Shown here one piece after another: positions 7,722 through 16,542 of a stretch of DNA of 44,023 nucleotides. The DNA comes from an uncultured Lachnospiraceae bacterium. GTDB lineage: Bacteria > Bacillota > Clostridia > Lachnospirales > Lachnospiraceae. Position 1 is the stretch's first letter, and every line of letters begins with the position of its first letter. Location: positions 1 to 44,023 of the forward strand of contig CAJTXP010000035.1 of NCBI GenBank assembly GCA_910583615.1. The letters are read 5' to 3'. The position numbers and the translations under genes were made by a program. The notes beneath the pieces are model-generated. The model did no database searches. It was not told where the DNA came from and worked only from the letters and a program-made list of their open reading frames with translations.

Positions 7722-9800
7722 ATGGCATGGTATGACGAAGCTGTATTTTATCACATCTATCCGCTGGGGCTTACAGGAGCGCCGAAGCAGAATTCCTACG
7801 GAGCGCCGGAGCACCGGCTCAATACACTGCTTCCATGGATATCCCATATAAAAAAAATCGGCTGCAGCGCCCTTTATATCGGTCCCCTCTTTGAGTCCGT
7901 GGGACACGGCTACGAGACGACTGATTATAAGAAGCTGGACAGCCGCCTGGGCACCAATGAAGACCTGGCCGCTTTCGTGGCGGAATGCCACCGGCAGGGC
8001 ATCCAGGTCGTACTGGACGGCGTATTCAATCACACCGGACGGGACTTCTTCGCATTTCAGGATCTGAAGCAGAACCGGGAGCACTCCGCCTATAAGGACT
8101 GGTACTGCAATGTGAATTTCTGGGGAAATAATGAATACAACGATGGATTTTCCTATGAAAACTGGGGCGGACATAACCTGCTGGTAAAATTAAACCAGCA
8201 CAATCCGGCCGTCAGAGATTATATCTGTGACGTCATCCGTTTCTGGGTCAGCGAATTTGATATCGACGGAATCCGGCTGGACGCCGCCGATGTCCTGGAT
8301 TTTGAATATATGAAAGCGCTCCGGCGGACCGCCAACGAGGTAAAGCCGGACTTCTGGCTCATGGGAGAGGTGATCCACGGAGACTATACCCGCTGGGTCA
8401 ATGAAGGGACTCTGCACTGCGTCACCAACTATACCCTGCACAAGGCGCTTTATTCCGGCCACAACGACCACAATTATTTTGAAATCGCCCACACGGTAAA
8501 AAGACTCTACGAAATGGGAGGCAACCGCATCGACGGCCTTCGGCTCTATAATTTCACGGACAACCATGATGTGGAGCGAATCCATACAAAACTCAATAAC
8601 AAGGAACATTTTACACCGGTGCACATCCTGCTCTACACGCTTCCCGGCGTGCCTTCCATCTATTATGGCTCCGAATTCGGCATCGAGGGAAAGAAGGAGC
8701 GCTTCTCCGACGATTCTCTGCGTCCTGCGCTCTCGCTGTCCGATTATGCGGATGCAGAAGAGAAGAATCCCTGCACCCGCCTGATTGCGGCTCTGGGCAG
8801 GATCAGGCAAAGCACCGCCGCCCTGTCCTACGGCGACTACAGAGAACTGCTTCTGACCAACCGGCAGTATGCATTCTCCAGAAATCACAACGGCGTGTCG
8901 GCGGTCGTCACCGTCAACAACGACGACAGCGATTACGTCATGACCCTTCCTGCTGGAAATGCATCGCAGTACAGAGGCGCCCTTTCCGGTGAAAGAGTGT
9001 CCGTGTGCAACGGACAGATTGTTGTCAATGTAAAGAGGAACTCCGGGGATATCTGGCTGCCCGTTTCAGATGACCAGACAGAAGGACAGGTGGAAACGCC
9101 GGCAAAGCAGGCAGCAGAACCGGAGACGACAGGCATGCCGGAAACCCTGGCAGATGCACTGAAGCGGCCGGAAGCTGCAGACAAAAAAGCAGCTGTTCCG
9201 GAAAGAATGTCTGCTGCGCCTTCTGCGAAAACAACCCAGGAAGCGCCTGACAGGACACCAGAAAAGCAAACAGCCGCAGAACAGACAGCAGACAAAAAAA
9301 CGACTGCATCTGCAAGAAAACAGAAATCTGATACAGAATACTGGTGGAAAACTTCTGAAGCAGAAGAAAGCCCCAAAGCTCCGGCGAATGTACCGGAGAA
9401 AGATTCTGTCGCAGAGACTTCAGCGAAGATACAGGAGAAAGACCCTGTTGCAGAGACTTCGGCGAATGTACCGAAGAAAGATCCTATCGCAGAGACTTCG
9501 GCGAATGTACCGAAGAAAGATTCTGTTGCAGAGACTTCGGCAAAGATGCAGGAGAAAGATTCTGCTGCGGAAGCTCCGTCCGCAACGCCGGAAAACGACG
9601 GGAACGCCGGATCTTCCGCCAAAGCAGCCGAAAAAGAGGCAGACGCCGATCCCTTCGAGAAAGGCCGGATCGCAGGATTGCAGGAAGCCATTCTTGCCAT
9701 CATGGAGAAGAACGGACCTGTCACTGACCAGATGCGCAGGGACGTTCTGGCAAATACCCATCATGATTCCCTGATTAACTGGGTAAAGAGTTTCCGATAG
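7722..9800 (+). CDS. GH13 alpha-amylase-family glycosidase with repetitive C-terminal tail
   Basis: A 692-residue protein. Residues 1 to about 375 form a GH13 barrel carrying the four conserved regions: DGVFNH (99-104), DGIRLDAAD (182-190), MGEVIH (214-219) and FTDNHD (278-283). The catalytic triad Asp187, Glu216 and Asp283 is intact. A short C-terminal beta domain runs to about 450. There is no signal peptide, so it should act in the cytoplasm on imported alpha-glucans or maltodextrins, like maltogenic or cyclomaltodextrinase-type enzymes; exact specificity is unknown. Residues 455-640 are an Ala/Glu/Lys/Pro-rich region with 13-residue repeats, and a compact helical segment of about 50 residues (GRIAGLQEAILAIMEK and on) ends the chain. 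The ATG at 7722 follows TTTGGAGGT; an upstream in-frame start at 7653 precedes the promoter and was rejected. Confidence 0.9.
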   Translation: MAWYDEAVFYHIYPLGLTGAPKQNSYGAPEHRLNTLLPWISHIKKIGCSALYIGPLFESVGHGYETTDYKKLDSRLGTNEDLAAFVAECHRQGIQVVLDGVFNHTGRDFFAFQDLKQNREHSAYKDWYCNVNFWGNNEYNDGFSYENWGGHNLLVKLNQHNPAVRDYICDVIRFWVSEFDIDGIRLDAADVLDFEYMKALRRTANEVKPDFWLMGEVIHGDYTRWVNEGTLHCVTNYTLHKALYSGHNDHNYFEIAHTVKRLYEMGGNRIDGLRLYNFTDNHDVERIHTKLNNKEHFTPVHILLYTLPGVPSIYYGSEFGIEGKKERFSDDSLRPALSLSDYADAEEKNPCTRLIAALGRIRQSTAALSYGDYRELLLTNRQYAFSRNHNGVSAVVTVNNDDSDYVMTLPAGNASQYRGALSGERVSVCNGQIVVNVKRNSGDIWLPVSDDQTEGQVETPAKQAAEPETTGMPETLADALKRPEAADKKAAVPERMSAAPSAKTTQEAPDRTPEKQTAAEQTADKKTTASARKQKSDTEYWWKTSEAEESPKAPANVPEKDSVAETSAKIQEKDPVAETSANVPKKDPIAETSANVPKKDSVAETSAKMQEKDSAAEAPSATPENDGNAGSSAKAAEKEADADPFEKGRIAGLQEAILAIMEKNGPVTDQMRRDVLANTHHDSLINWVKSFR
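9396..9629 (+). repeat. Six 39-bp tandem repeats inside the GH13 gene
   Basis: Six consecutive 39-bp units encode 13-residue repeats with the form (E/K)KD(S/P)(V/I)AETSA(K/N)x(Q/P). Units 1-4 (9396-9551) are very similar, while units 5 and 6 are decayed. A seventh partial unit may follow. The DNA similarity is high enough that unit number could vary between strains by slippage. Confidence 0.85.
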
Positions 9801-9861
9801 TTCCGTAAAGTCTTTACAATGGTCAGAAACAGAACGGATTTCGGCGGACAGGAGGACAGTC

Positions 9862-10557
9862 ATGCTCTATCCAACCATCGGCGTTCCCTTTATGGGAACC
9901 AGCATCTTCCGGCGATACGATCAATATCAGTATACCCGCTGTCTTCAGCGTGCCGGGGCAACCGTACAGACGCTTGCCCTGCACGCTTTTTCGGGCGCGG
10001 TGGATAACGCCCTGAAAACATGCGACGGTTTCCTGTTCCCCGGCGGGCCGGATATTGAACCGGAACGCTATGGACAGGAACGTCTGACCTCCTGCCAGGA
10101 ACCGGATTCTGCCAGAGACGATTTTGAACTTCTTCTGCTTGGAGCGGCGCTGGAAGCGCAGAAGCCTTTGTTCTGCATTGGGCGGGGCATGCAGCTTCTG
10201 AATGTCGCTTTTGGCGGCACGCTCATGCAGGATATCCGGTTAAAACAGGAATACCAACATGCAGACCTTCTGCACCGGACGACTGCCACCCACCCTGTGG
10301 AGATCGACCCCAACAGTTTTCTGGCTTATCTTCTGGATACGGATACGCTTTCCGTCAACAGCCTCCATCATCAGGCAGTGGACGAAGCGGGAGAAGGGCT
10401 CTGGATCCCGGCAGATAGTCCGGAAGGCTTTGCGGAAGCGCTGGAACTGGAAGCGTATCCTTTCTGCCTTGCTGTACAGTGGCATCCGGAATACATGGCA
10501 GGACGTACGCCGTCGCAGAAGCGGCTGTTCCAGGCCCTGGTGGACGCCTGCAGATAA
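9862..10557 (+). CDS. Peptidase C26 / class I glutamine amidotransferase-like protein with displaced nucleophile
   Basis: A 231-residue protein of the gamma-glutamyl-GABA hydrolase (PuuD-like) family. FLFPGGPDIEPERYG, the nucleophile-elbow segment FCIGRGMQLLN, VNSLHHQAV and AVQWHPEY are all present, with His208 and Glu210 of the triad intact. The family consensus at the elbow is GICRG. Here the order is C-I-G-R-G, so Gly107 (codon 10180-10182) takes the place of the nucleophilic cysteine and Cys105 (10174-10176) lies two residues earlier. Canonical hydrolysis is therefore doubtful. The start follows GGAGG at 9851. It lies 61 bp after the GH13 gene on the same strand and is probably co-transcribed. 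No polyamine genes are nearby. Confidence 0.85.
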   Translation: MLYPTIGVPFMGTSIFRRYDQYQYTRCLQRAGATVQTLALHAFSGAVDNALKTCDGFLFPGGPDIEPERYGQERLTSCQEPDSARDDFELLLLGAALEAQKPLFCIGRGMQLLNVAFGGTLMQDIRLKQEYQHADLLHRTTATHPVEIDPNSFLAYLLDTDTLSVNSLHHQAVDEAGEGLWIPADSPEGFAEALELEAYPFCLAVQWHPEYMAGRTPSQKRLFQALVDACR

Positions 10558-10569
10558 GCGCTCTTTTTT

Positions 10570-12384
10570 CTATTCCTTATACCGTATCACGGCTTTATCC
10601 TCCAGCGTTTCCGTAGAACTGACGATCAGCTCGGTCTCCCGGCTGATGACGCCTTCCTCAATGGCCGCGTACGTATCGTTCTGGTCCAGCACCTTGACGT
10701 AGACCATCTCCGCCGCCAGCTCCGTTCCCAGAATACCGGAGCGCTCGCTGACGATATAGACGAATGTCCTGTGGCTGGCGTCCTCATACAGTGCGTTCAG
10801 GGGAATGCAGCAGGAAAAGGTTTCCGACTGGGCCTCCACCTCAAAGCTCCCACTCTGCCCGATGGTGCCCACCTGATCCGGCAGGAATACCCGGGCGTCA
10901 TAGAGTTCCGGATTCATCTCATTTTCCGCCACGTAGTCCACCGTCAGATCTTTGACGGACGTGCTTCCCAGCTTCAGGGACACGGCGTCTCCCTGATTCA
11001 CGTATTTCTTCTGTTCCCTGGTCAGCGACACCTGAAACTGCATGGGGCTTGACAGGTCGGCGTATACCACCGCCGCGCCGTCTCCCACCCGTTCTCCCGG
11101 GCTCACCTGAATCCGCGTAACGATTCCTTCTGCTTCCGGGTATACCTGCCCGGAAGCATCCTGCACCTTCTTATAAGCCGCCAACTCTGTCTGAAGAACG
11201 GACAGCTCCAGACGGCTCACCGAAAGGCTGCTGTCCGCATCCGGGGGCAGCTGATTGTCCGCCACCTTACGCCCGGCGTCCAGAAGCTGGTCCGACTGTG
11301 ACTGTTCGGCGTCCTCCACTGCCCGTTCTGCCGTTGTAACGGCATCTTTCAGCGCTTCTTTTTTCTCTTCCCATGCAGACTGCCCGGCATCCTCTCCGCT
11401 GAAATCCGGCTTTTCCACCGGATGGGCCGTATGGGATTCGTACGCGGCGGCAGCCTCTTCGTAAGCTGTTTTTGCCTTTTTTTCCGCTTCCCGGGCAGCT
11501 TCCAGCTGAGCGGACAGGCCGCTGGTATCATCTTCCGCGTCTGAACCGGATATTTTGTCTTCCTCTGATCTTTCTCCGGAGTCAGCAGCGGCTCCTGCTG
11601 CGTCTGTTGGCTGCCCGGAACTGTCTTTGCCTTCCTCCGGCTCTTTCGGCTCTCCGGAAATCTCCTCTTCTGCATTGGATGTTCCCTGCTCTTCCTGCTG
11701 CCTGGAAACTTCTGCTTCCAGCCGTTTTACCTCTTCCTGTGCCTCTTCATATGCTTTTTTACTCTTATTCATTTCCAGACGAAGGGATTCCTCCTGTTCC
11801 ACCCACTCCTCATACGCCGCCTGCGCTGCTTCCCTGTCTTCTTCCGGCGTAAGCTGCACCCCGCTGTCCTTATGATCCTCATAGGCGTCCCTGGCGTCCT
11901 CCAGATCTTCCCTCGCCCTGTCAAGAGCTTCATTCGTCTTCTGTTCTGCGCGGGCATAATCTTCCTGCGCACGGTCATTTTCCGTCTGCTTCTTCTGCGC
12001 GTCCAGGCTCCGGTTCTGTTCCATGGACGCGATCTGCAGCTGGAGCTTTTTGATCTCCAGCTCCTTTTCCTGTATCTTCTGTCTCAGGTCCTCCAGATCC
12101 AGATCAAAGAGCAGCGTCTCTCCGGTCACATGGTCGCCCACGCTGGCATAGACCGTCCGCACCCGGAGCCCGGACAGCGCGGTCACCGCGTATTCCCGGC
12201 CCTGATGCACGATCCCCTCCGCGTTCACCGTATGGTTGAGCGCCATCCGCCTGGGCGTCTCCGCCGTCACCTGGGGAAGCTTCGACGCATACACCGCCCG
12301 GGATACGAGGGTGCAGAAAAACATGAACGCCAGAAATATCCCAAAAGCGATCAGTATCCTTCTCTGTTTTTTCCACAATTCCAT
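10570..12384 (-). CDS. HlyD/MacA-like periplasmic-adaptor-type protein
   Basis: A 604-residue protein with one N-terminal membrane anchor (about residues 9-30). A lipoyl-like half follows (VRTVYASVGDHVTGETLLFDLD), then a very long charged coiled coil interrupted by a Glu/Ser/Gly-rich low-complexity insert. The second lipoyl half (EGIVTRIQVSPGERVGDGAAVV) and a C-terminal beta domain complete it. This order is that of membrane fusion proteins, although the coil is longer than usual. The ATG at 12384 is chosen because AAGGAG lies 8 bases upstream; an in-frame GTG at 12393 abuts that site. It follows the stop of the second permease by 5 bp, so it belongs to the propeller-lipoprotein operon. An adaptor next to importer-type permeases is unusual; in a Gram-positive cell it may organise the complex at the outer membrane face or reach into the wall. 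Confidence 0.8.
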   Translation of the reverse strand: MELWKKQRRILIAFGIFLAFMFFCTLVSRAVYASKLPQVTAETPRRMALNHTVNAEGIVHQGREYAVTALSGLRVRTVYASVGDHVTGETLLFDLDLEDLRQKIQEKELEIKKLQLQIASMEQNRSLDAQKKQTENDRAQEDYARAEQKTNEALDRAREDLEDARDAYEDHKDSGVQLTPEEDREAAQAAYEEWVEQEESLRLEMNKSKKAYEEAQEEVKRLEAEVSRQQEEQGTSNAEEEISGEPKEPEEGKDSSGQPTDAAGAAADSGERSEEDKISGSDAEDDTSGLSAQLEAAREAEKKAKTAYEEAAAAYESHTAHPVEKPDFSGEDAGQSAWEEKKEALKDAVTTAERAVEDAEQSQSDQLLDAGRKVADNQLPPDADSSLSVSRLELSVLQTELAAYKKVQDASGQVYPEAEGIVTRIQVSPGERVGDGAAVVYADLSSPMQFQVSLTREQKKYVNQGDAVSLKLGSTSVKDLTVDYVAENEMNPELYDARVFLPDQVGTIGQSGSFEVEAQSETFSCCIPLNALYEDASHRTFVYIVSERSGILGTELAAEMVYVKVLDQNDTYAAIEEGVISRETELIVSSTETLEDKAVIRYKE

Positions 12385-12389
12385 CCTTG

Positions 12390-13241
12390 TCACTCCTTCA
12401 TCCCGGACGCCGCGATGCCCTGCTCCAGATATTCCCGGCCCGCCAGAAATACGAAGACCGCCGGGATCAGCGTAATGACCGCCGCCACAAACGAATATCC
12501 CGCCTGCTCAAGGCTGATCTCCGGCAGGTACAGCGACAGAGGCCACAGGGTCTGGTCCTCCAGAAACGCCAGCGGCTGCTCGATCAGGCTCCAGTATTCC
12601 AGAAACCCCAGCACCATGGCGGATAAAATCCCGCCGGACGCCAGCGGAAGCCCCAGCTTTGCAAAAATCATCCATTCGCCCGCCCCGTCGATCCGCGCCG
12701 CCTCGATCAGCCCTTTGGGCAGGCTGCAGAAGCCCCGGTATACGAGAAATACCGGATACGTGGAGAAGACCGCCGGCAGGATGATGGCTTCCTGGGTATT
12801 CATAAGCCCCAGTCCATCCAGCACCAGATAGCTGGACAGCATGGTCACCTGAAACGGCATAAGCATGAGCACAATGTACAGGGTAAACAGAACCTTTCGG
12901 AAACGGAACGGATAGACCGCGAACGCCCAGGCCGCGGGCACCCCGATCAGAAGCTGCCCCAGCAGGATGCATACGGTGATCTTCATGGAATTCCAGAAGA
13001 CGACGAAAAACTGAGGTGTCTGAAACAACAGCTTTCCATAGTGGGCAAAGGTGGGATACATGGGGAAAAATCTCCAGGTAATCAGCTGATCCGTATCCGC
13101 CATCAGGGGCAGAAGGCTCTCCCTCAGTTCCTGACGGCTCAGGATGGAGCCGCTCAGCAGAAACAGGACCGGCGCGCAGAAAAACAGCCCCGGCAGAAGA
13201 AGCAGGGCCTTCACCGCCGCTTTGTTCATTTTTTTATTCAT
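12390..13241 (-). CDS. Sugar-type ABC transporter permease (MalG-like)
   Basis: A 283-residue permease of the carbohydrate CUT1 class with about six transmembrane segments. The cytoplasmic EAA loop is EAARIDGAGEWMIFAKLGLP, which docks the ATPase. The ATG at 13241 was chosen over upstream in-frame starts because GGATGAGG precedes it and the protein then begins with a short basic stretch. It starts 7 bp after the stop of the partner permease. No ATPase gene is present in the operon; a shared MsmX-type ATPase encoded elsewhere is the usual solution in Firmicutes. The solute is unknown. Confidence 0.88.
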   Translation of the reverse strand: MNKKMNKAAVKALLLLPGLFFCAPVLFLLSGSILSRQELRESLLPLMADTDQLITWRFFPMYPTFAHYGKLLFQTPQFFVVFWNSMKITVCILLGQLLIGVPAAWAFAVYPFRFRKVLFTLYIVLMLMPFQVTMLSSYLVLDGLGLMNTQEAIILPAVFSTYPVFLVYRGFCSLPKGLIEAARIDGAGEWMIFAKLGLPLASGGILSAMVLGFLEYWSLIEQPLAFLEDQTLWPLSLYLPEISLEQAGYSFVAAVITLIPAVFVFLAGREYLEQGIAASGMKE

Positions 13242-13248
13242 GATTCCC

Positions 13249-14253
13249 TCATCCTTTCTCCTCATTGTCCCACAGTCTCTGCAGAAGCAGGATGACCGCG
13301 AACAGCACGGCGCCCACACAGACCGCCGACGCCGCCATCTTATCCAGTTCCAGATTCACAAACCAGTTGTTGAACAGGTGCTGCAGGAGGTACATGCTCT
13401 CATGGGGATAGGACCCCGCCACCAGATAGGCTTCCCGAAACACCTTAAAGGAGTTCAGGAAAGAAAGCACGGTGATCGTGTACAGAGAGCCCTTCAGATT
13501 GGGAAAGATCACATACCAGAAACACTGCCGCTCCGTGGCGCCGTCCACTCTGGCCGCCTCGGTCAGCCCCCCGGACACCGAAAAGATCCCCGCCAGCCAC
13601 AGTACCATGGTGTAGCCCAGATTTTTCCATACATAGCTGAACACCAGCACCCAGAAGGACGCCCCCGTCCCCATATAGTCGGGCATCGCGCCTTCCGGCA
13701 GAAATCCGGCCCACAGAAGGCCCGCGTTCAGGAATCCCTGTCTGGCAAAGATCATTTTCCAGATCAGGACGACCGTGGCCGCGGGCATGGCCATGGGCAG
13801 CAGGAACAGGGATTTTACAAGCTGCACCCGGTTCAGCCGGCTCAGCTGCACCGACAGGAAAAGGCCGATGCCGATGAGAAGCGGCAGGCAGACCAGCGTA
13901 AAACGCACGGTGTTTTTGACCGCCAGCCGGAACGCCTGGTTGGCAAAGACCACCTCATAATTGCGCAGTCCCGACCATTCCTCCGTAACCGCCGTCAGAA
14001 ACGAACGCCGGATCACGTCCAGAAACGGCAGCAGCACGAACAGCAGAACCCCCATAAGGCTGGGCAGCAGAAAACCGACCCACGCGTACCGGCTTCTCAG
14101 GGCCGCCCGGGTTCCGCCGGGCAGAAGTTTCCGCCCCCCTCCGGACAGAAGCCGGCGCTTCTCACCAGGCAGGAGCCGACGCTTTCCGCCCGATTTACTC
14201 CGCCAGATAGATTGACGCTTTTTTAACAATCTCTGCCGCTCCGTCTTCCGCAC
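13249..14253 (-). CDS. Sugar-type ABC transporter permease (MalF/UgpA-like) with basic N-terminal extension
   Basis: A permease of 334 residues from a GTG at 14253, with six predicted transmembrane segments starting at YAWVGFLLPSLMGVLLFV. The EAA loop is EAARVDGATERQCFWYVIFP. The first about 50 residues are strongly basic and contain three imperfect copies of an RLLPG-like unit. The start overlaps the upstream lipoprotein gene by 59 bp. GGAGG lies 9 bases before the GTG, but those bases also encode the lipoprotein C-terminus; a TTG at 14229 with GGAG is an alternative. With the second permease it forms the channel of an importer whose solute-binding proteins are probably the three lipoproteins upstream. 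Confidence 0.85.
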   Translation of the reverse strand: MRKTERQRLLKKRQSIWRSKSGGKRRLLPGEKRRLLSGGGRKLLPGGTRAALRSRYAWVGFLLPSLMGVLLFVLLPFLDVIRRSFLTAVTEEWSGLRNYEVVFANQAFRLAVKNTVRFTLVCLPLLIGIGLFLSVQLSRLNRVQLVKSLFLLPMAMPAATVVLIWKMIFARQGFLNAGLLWAGFLPEGAMPDYMGTGASFWVLVFSYVWKNLGYTMVLWLAGIFSVSGGLTEAARVDGATERQCFWYVIFPNLKGSLYTITVLSFLNSFKVFREAYLVAGSYPHESMYLLQHLFNNWFVNLELDKMAASAVCVGAVLFAVILLLQRLWDNEEKG

Positions 14254-16525
14254 TCAATCCGCCCTCCAGTACCTTTTTCCCTGTCTCGTACACCAGCTCG
14301 CACAGATGCCCGTCGGCCAGAACCGGCGTTTTCAGCGATTCCACGTATTCCGTAAACCGTTCCCGCTCCGCCTGATCGGGCCAGTACAGCGTAAATTCCC
14401 GCTCCGTCCCGTCCGCCATGGGAAGCGTCATGCTGCCGTTGTAGGAATTTTCCTCAGACACGTCAAAACGCGCCTCGAATGCCTCCCGGTTCACCGGAAA
14501 TCCTTCATAGATGTGCTCCTGCGTCTCCGCCGAGAAGATCAGGCGGACGAATTCCTCCGCCTCCGCCTGCTGCCCGGTCCGGGAGCTGATCCCCACCATG
14601 GCCGACGGCAGGAACGGCGCCTCCGCCTGGCCGCTGAAGATCCGGTAATCCAGTCCCTCGTCCAGCCGCAGCACGGAGGTTATGTTGTCCAGACAGAGCT
14701 GGATCCCCTCCACAGAGCCGCCGGCCGCCATGGCGTAGCCCCGGGTGATGTCCAGCACATTATTGCACGCCTCCATCCGGTACTGTACGGGATCCGTCCC
14801 GTAGGAAGCCATCTCTTCCGCCTCCTCCGCCAGCCTTTCGGCCTGCTCCGGCACCATCCCGGATTCCTCCGCGTCATAGATACGTTTCACCTGTCTTAAA
14901 AATTCCTCGACCGCCGGCTGATCGATCTGCCCGTCCTCCTGTATCCACGCGGAAGCGGACACCATGCCGAACAGTCGAAGCATCGTCTCCGGATCGTGGA
15001 TTCCGAAAATCCCGCCCTGCGGATGGTCCGTCCGCAGCCGCTCCGCCTGATCCGCGACGCATTCAAGATCGGACATCTGCCGGACGGCATCCCCGTCTCC
15101 CGCAAGCAGCGGCACCCGGATACACATGGGCATGGCGTAGACCGCCCCGTCCGCATCCGTAAAGCCCTCCGCCACATTGGAGAACAGCCCGCCTTCCAGA
15201 CCGGCCAGCACCGGACGGATATCCTGCAGCATCCCCTTATCCATATAGGTTTCCATGGGCAGGCCGTCCAGAATGAGTACGTCCGGCCCTTCCCCTGCCA
15301 GTATCTGGGTGTTCAGCTTCTTAATGGCGTCCTCCGCCGTCATTCCGCCGTCGCCGGACATGCCTGTCTCATAGCGGACGTACAGGTCCGTGTGCTGTCT
15401 CTTATAATCGGTCACCGCCTGCCGCACGCCCCGGTTCTCCGTCAGGCTGTAGATCCGGATCTCCTGATCCGGCATGGAAGGAATCGATGCGTCAAAGGTA
15501 TAGCGCACCAGGCCCACGGACGGATTGAATACCGCCAGAAATTCCTGGCCTTCCAGCGCCTTCATCCGGTAGAGATACGAAGACGCGTCTCCGAAGGCGC
15601 TGAGCGCGCCGTCAATCACCTGCTCCAGCATGCTGCCGCCCGGCACATGCCGGTATACGCCGTCCGCACTGGCCAGATAGATCACATCCGCATCTTCCGC
15701 CGCGCCGCCCAGCACGGCCACCGGATAACCGCCGCCCGTATACGCCACCGTCCCGTCCGGCACCGCCTGCCTGATCCAGGCGTCCACCGCCTCCTCCTGA
15801 GGCAGCAGCACGCCTTCCTCAAGATCATACCGGTACAGCCGGTCATGGCCCACCGCCAGCAGAATATCTCCGGAGAAATCCATACAGCCCACGGACCGCT
15901 CCGCCATGAACAGTTCCTTTAAACTCTCCTTCTCCGGGTCCACCTCGTATACCTTTCCCTGCAGGTCCTCCGCGAAAAGCCTTCCGTCCTCCTTGAACAC
16001 AAAGGTCTCAATGCAGCTTCCATCCTCCTGGGAAAATCCGAAATCCACGGCCTTCACCGTCCCGTCCGGCATTCCAAAGACACAGTAATTTCCTTCCCAG
16101 TCCTCCGGTATCTCTTCCCTGCAGGCTGCCCGCGCCTGCTCCGGCATCTCTCCGGAGCAGGAAGCCGCCACGGTTCCGTCCGGGCCCATGGCCGCCGACA
16201 GGCAGTATACTCCCTGCAGCATGGGAAACCATTCCGTCTCCTCCTGCTTCCACGTCTGTCCTCCATCCGCGGACCGGTAGAGTCCCTCTCCAAAGCTGAT
16301 GACTGCAAGACTCCCGTCGTCCAGCCAGTTGACCCCGCCGTTCCGGTTGATCTCCTCCGGCATCGGATAAAACGTCTCCATGTATCTGCCCATGGCTCCC
16401 CGGTCCGAGGCGTTCGGACCGTTGTCCGGATTCCCGTCCGCCCCTTCCGGATGTCCGCCGCAGGCGGACAACAGCAACATCACCATGCAGAGCAAAAGCC
16501 CTGTTCTCAACCCTTTTCCTCTCAT
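14195..16525 (-). CDS. Propeller-like/ABC solute-binding fusion lipoprotein, paralogue 3
   Basis: A 776-residue lipoprotein: signal peptide with lipobox LSAC (Cys22), then a spacer and the MGRYME motif shared by all three paralogues. Residues about 60-345 carry propeller-like repeats with a perfect Asp-box, SADGGQTW at 85-92. From about 355 to the end is an extracellular solute-binding protein family 1 domain (IYSLTENRGVRQAV, AGEGPDVLILDGLP, EMASYGTDPVQYRM). The ATG at 16525 follows GGAG and gives a proper signal peptide; 69 upstream in-frame residues are basic and unlike protein, so they were dropped. It lies 17 bp after paralogue 2, has no promoter of its own and is the one next to the permeases. 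It probably delivers a ligand to them; what the propeller binds is unknown. Confidence 0.85.
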   Translation of the reverse strand: MRGKGLRTGLLLCMVMLLLSACGGHPEGADGNPDNGPNASDRGAMGRYMETFYPMPEEINRNGGVNWLDDGSLAVISFGEGLYRSADGGQTWKQEETEWFPMLQGVYCLSAAMGPDGTVAASCSGEMPEQARAACREEIPEDWEGNYCVFGMPDGTVKAVDFGFSQEDGSCIETFVFKEDGRLFAEDLQGKVYEVDPEKESLKELFMAERSVGCMDFSGDILLAVGHDRLYRYDLEEGVLLPQEEAVDAWIRQAVPDGTVAYTGGGYPVAVLGGAAEDADVIYLASADGVYRHVPGGSMLEQVIDGALSAFGDASSYLYRMKALEGQEFLAVFNPSVGLVRYTFDASIPSMPDQEIRIYSLTENRGVRQAVTDYKRQHTDLYVRYETGMSGDGGMTAEDAIKKLNTQILAGEGPDVLILDGLPMETYMDKGMLQDIRPVLAGLEGGLFSNVAEGFTDADGAVYAMPMCIRVPLLAGDGDAVRQMSDLECVADQAERLRTDHPQGGIFGIHDPETMLRLFGMVSASAWIQEDGQIDQPAVEEFLRQVKRIYDAEESGMVPEQAERLAEEAEEMASYGTDPVQYRMEACNNVLDITRGYAMAAGGSVEGIQLCLDNITSVLRLDEGLDYRIFSGQAEAPFLPSAMVGISSRTGQQAEAEEFVRLIFSAETQEHIYEGFPVNREAFEARFDVSEENSYNGSMTLPMADGTEREFTLYWPDQAERERFTEYVESLKTPVLADGHLCELVYETGKKVLEGGLSAEDGAAEIVKKASIYLAE

Positions 16526-16542
16526 ATTCGACTCCTGCGTTT

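Noticed and set aside
9396..9629. The 39-bp repeats as a CRISPR array
   Set aside because: The units are contiguous, without spacers, in frame, and encode a 13-residue protein repeat.
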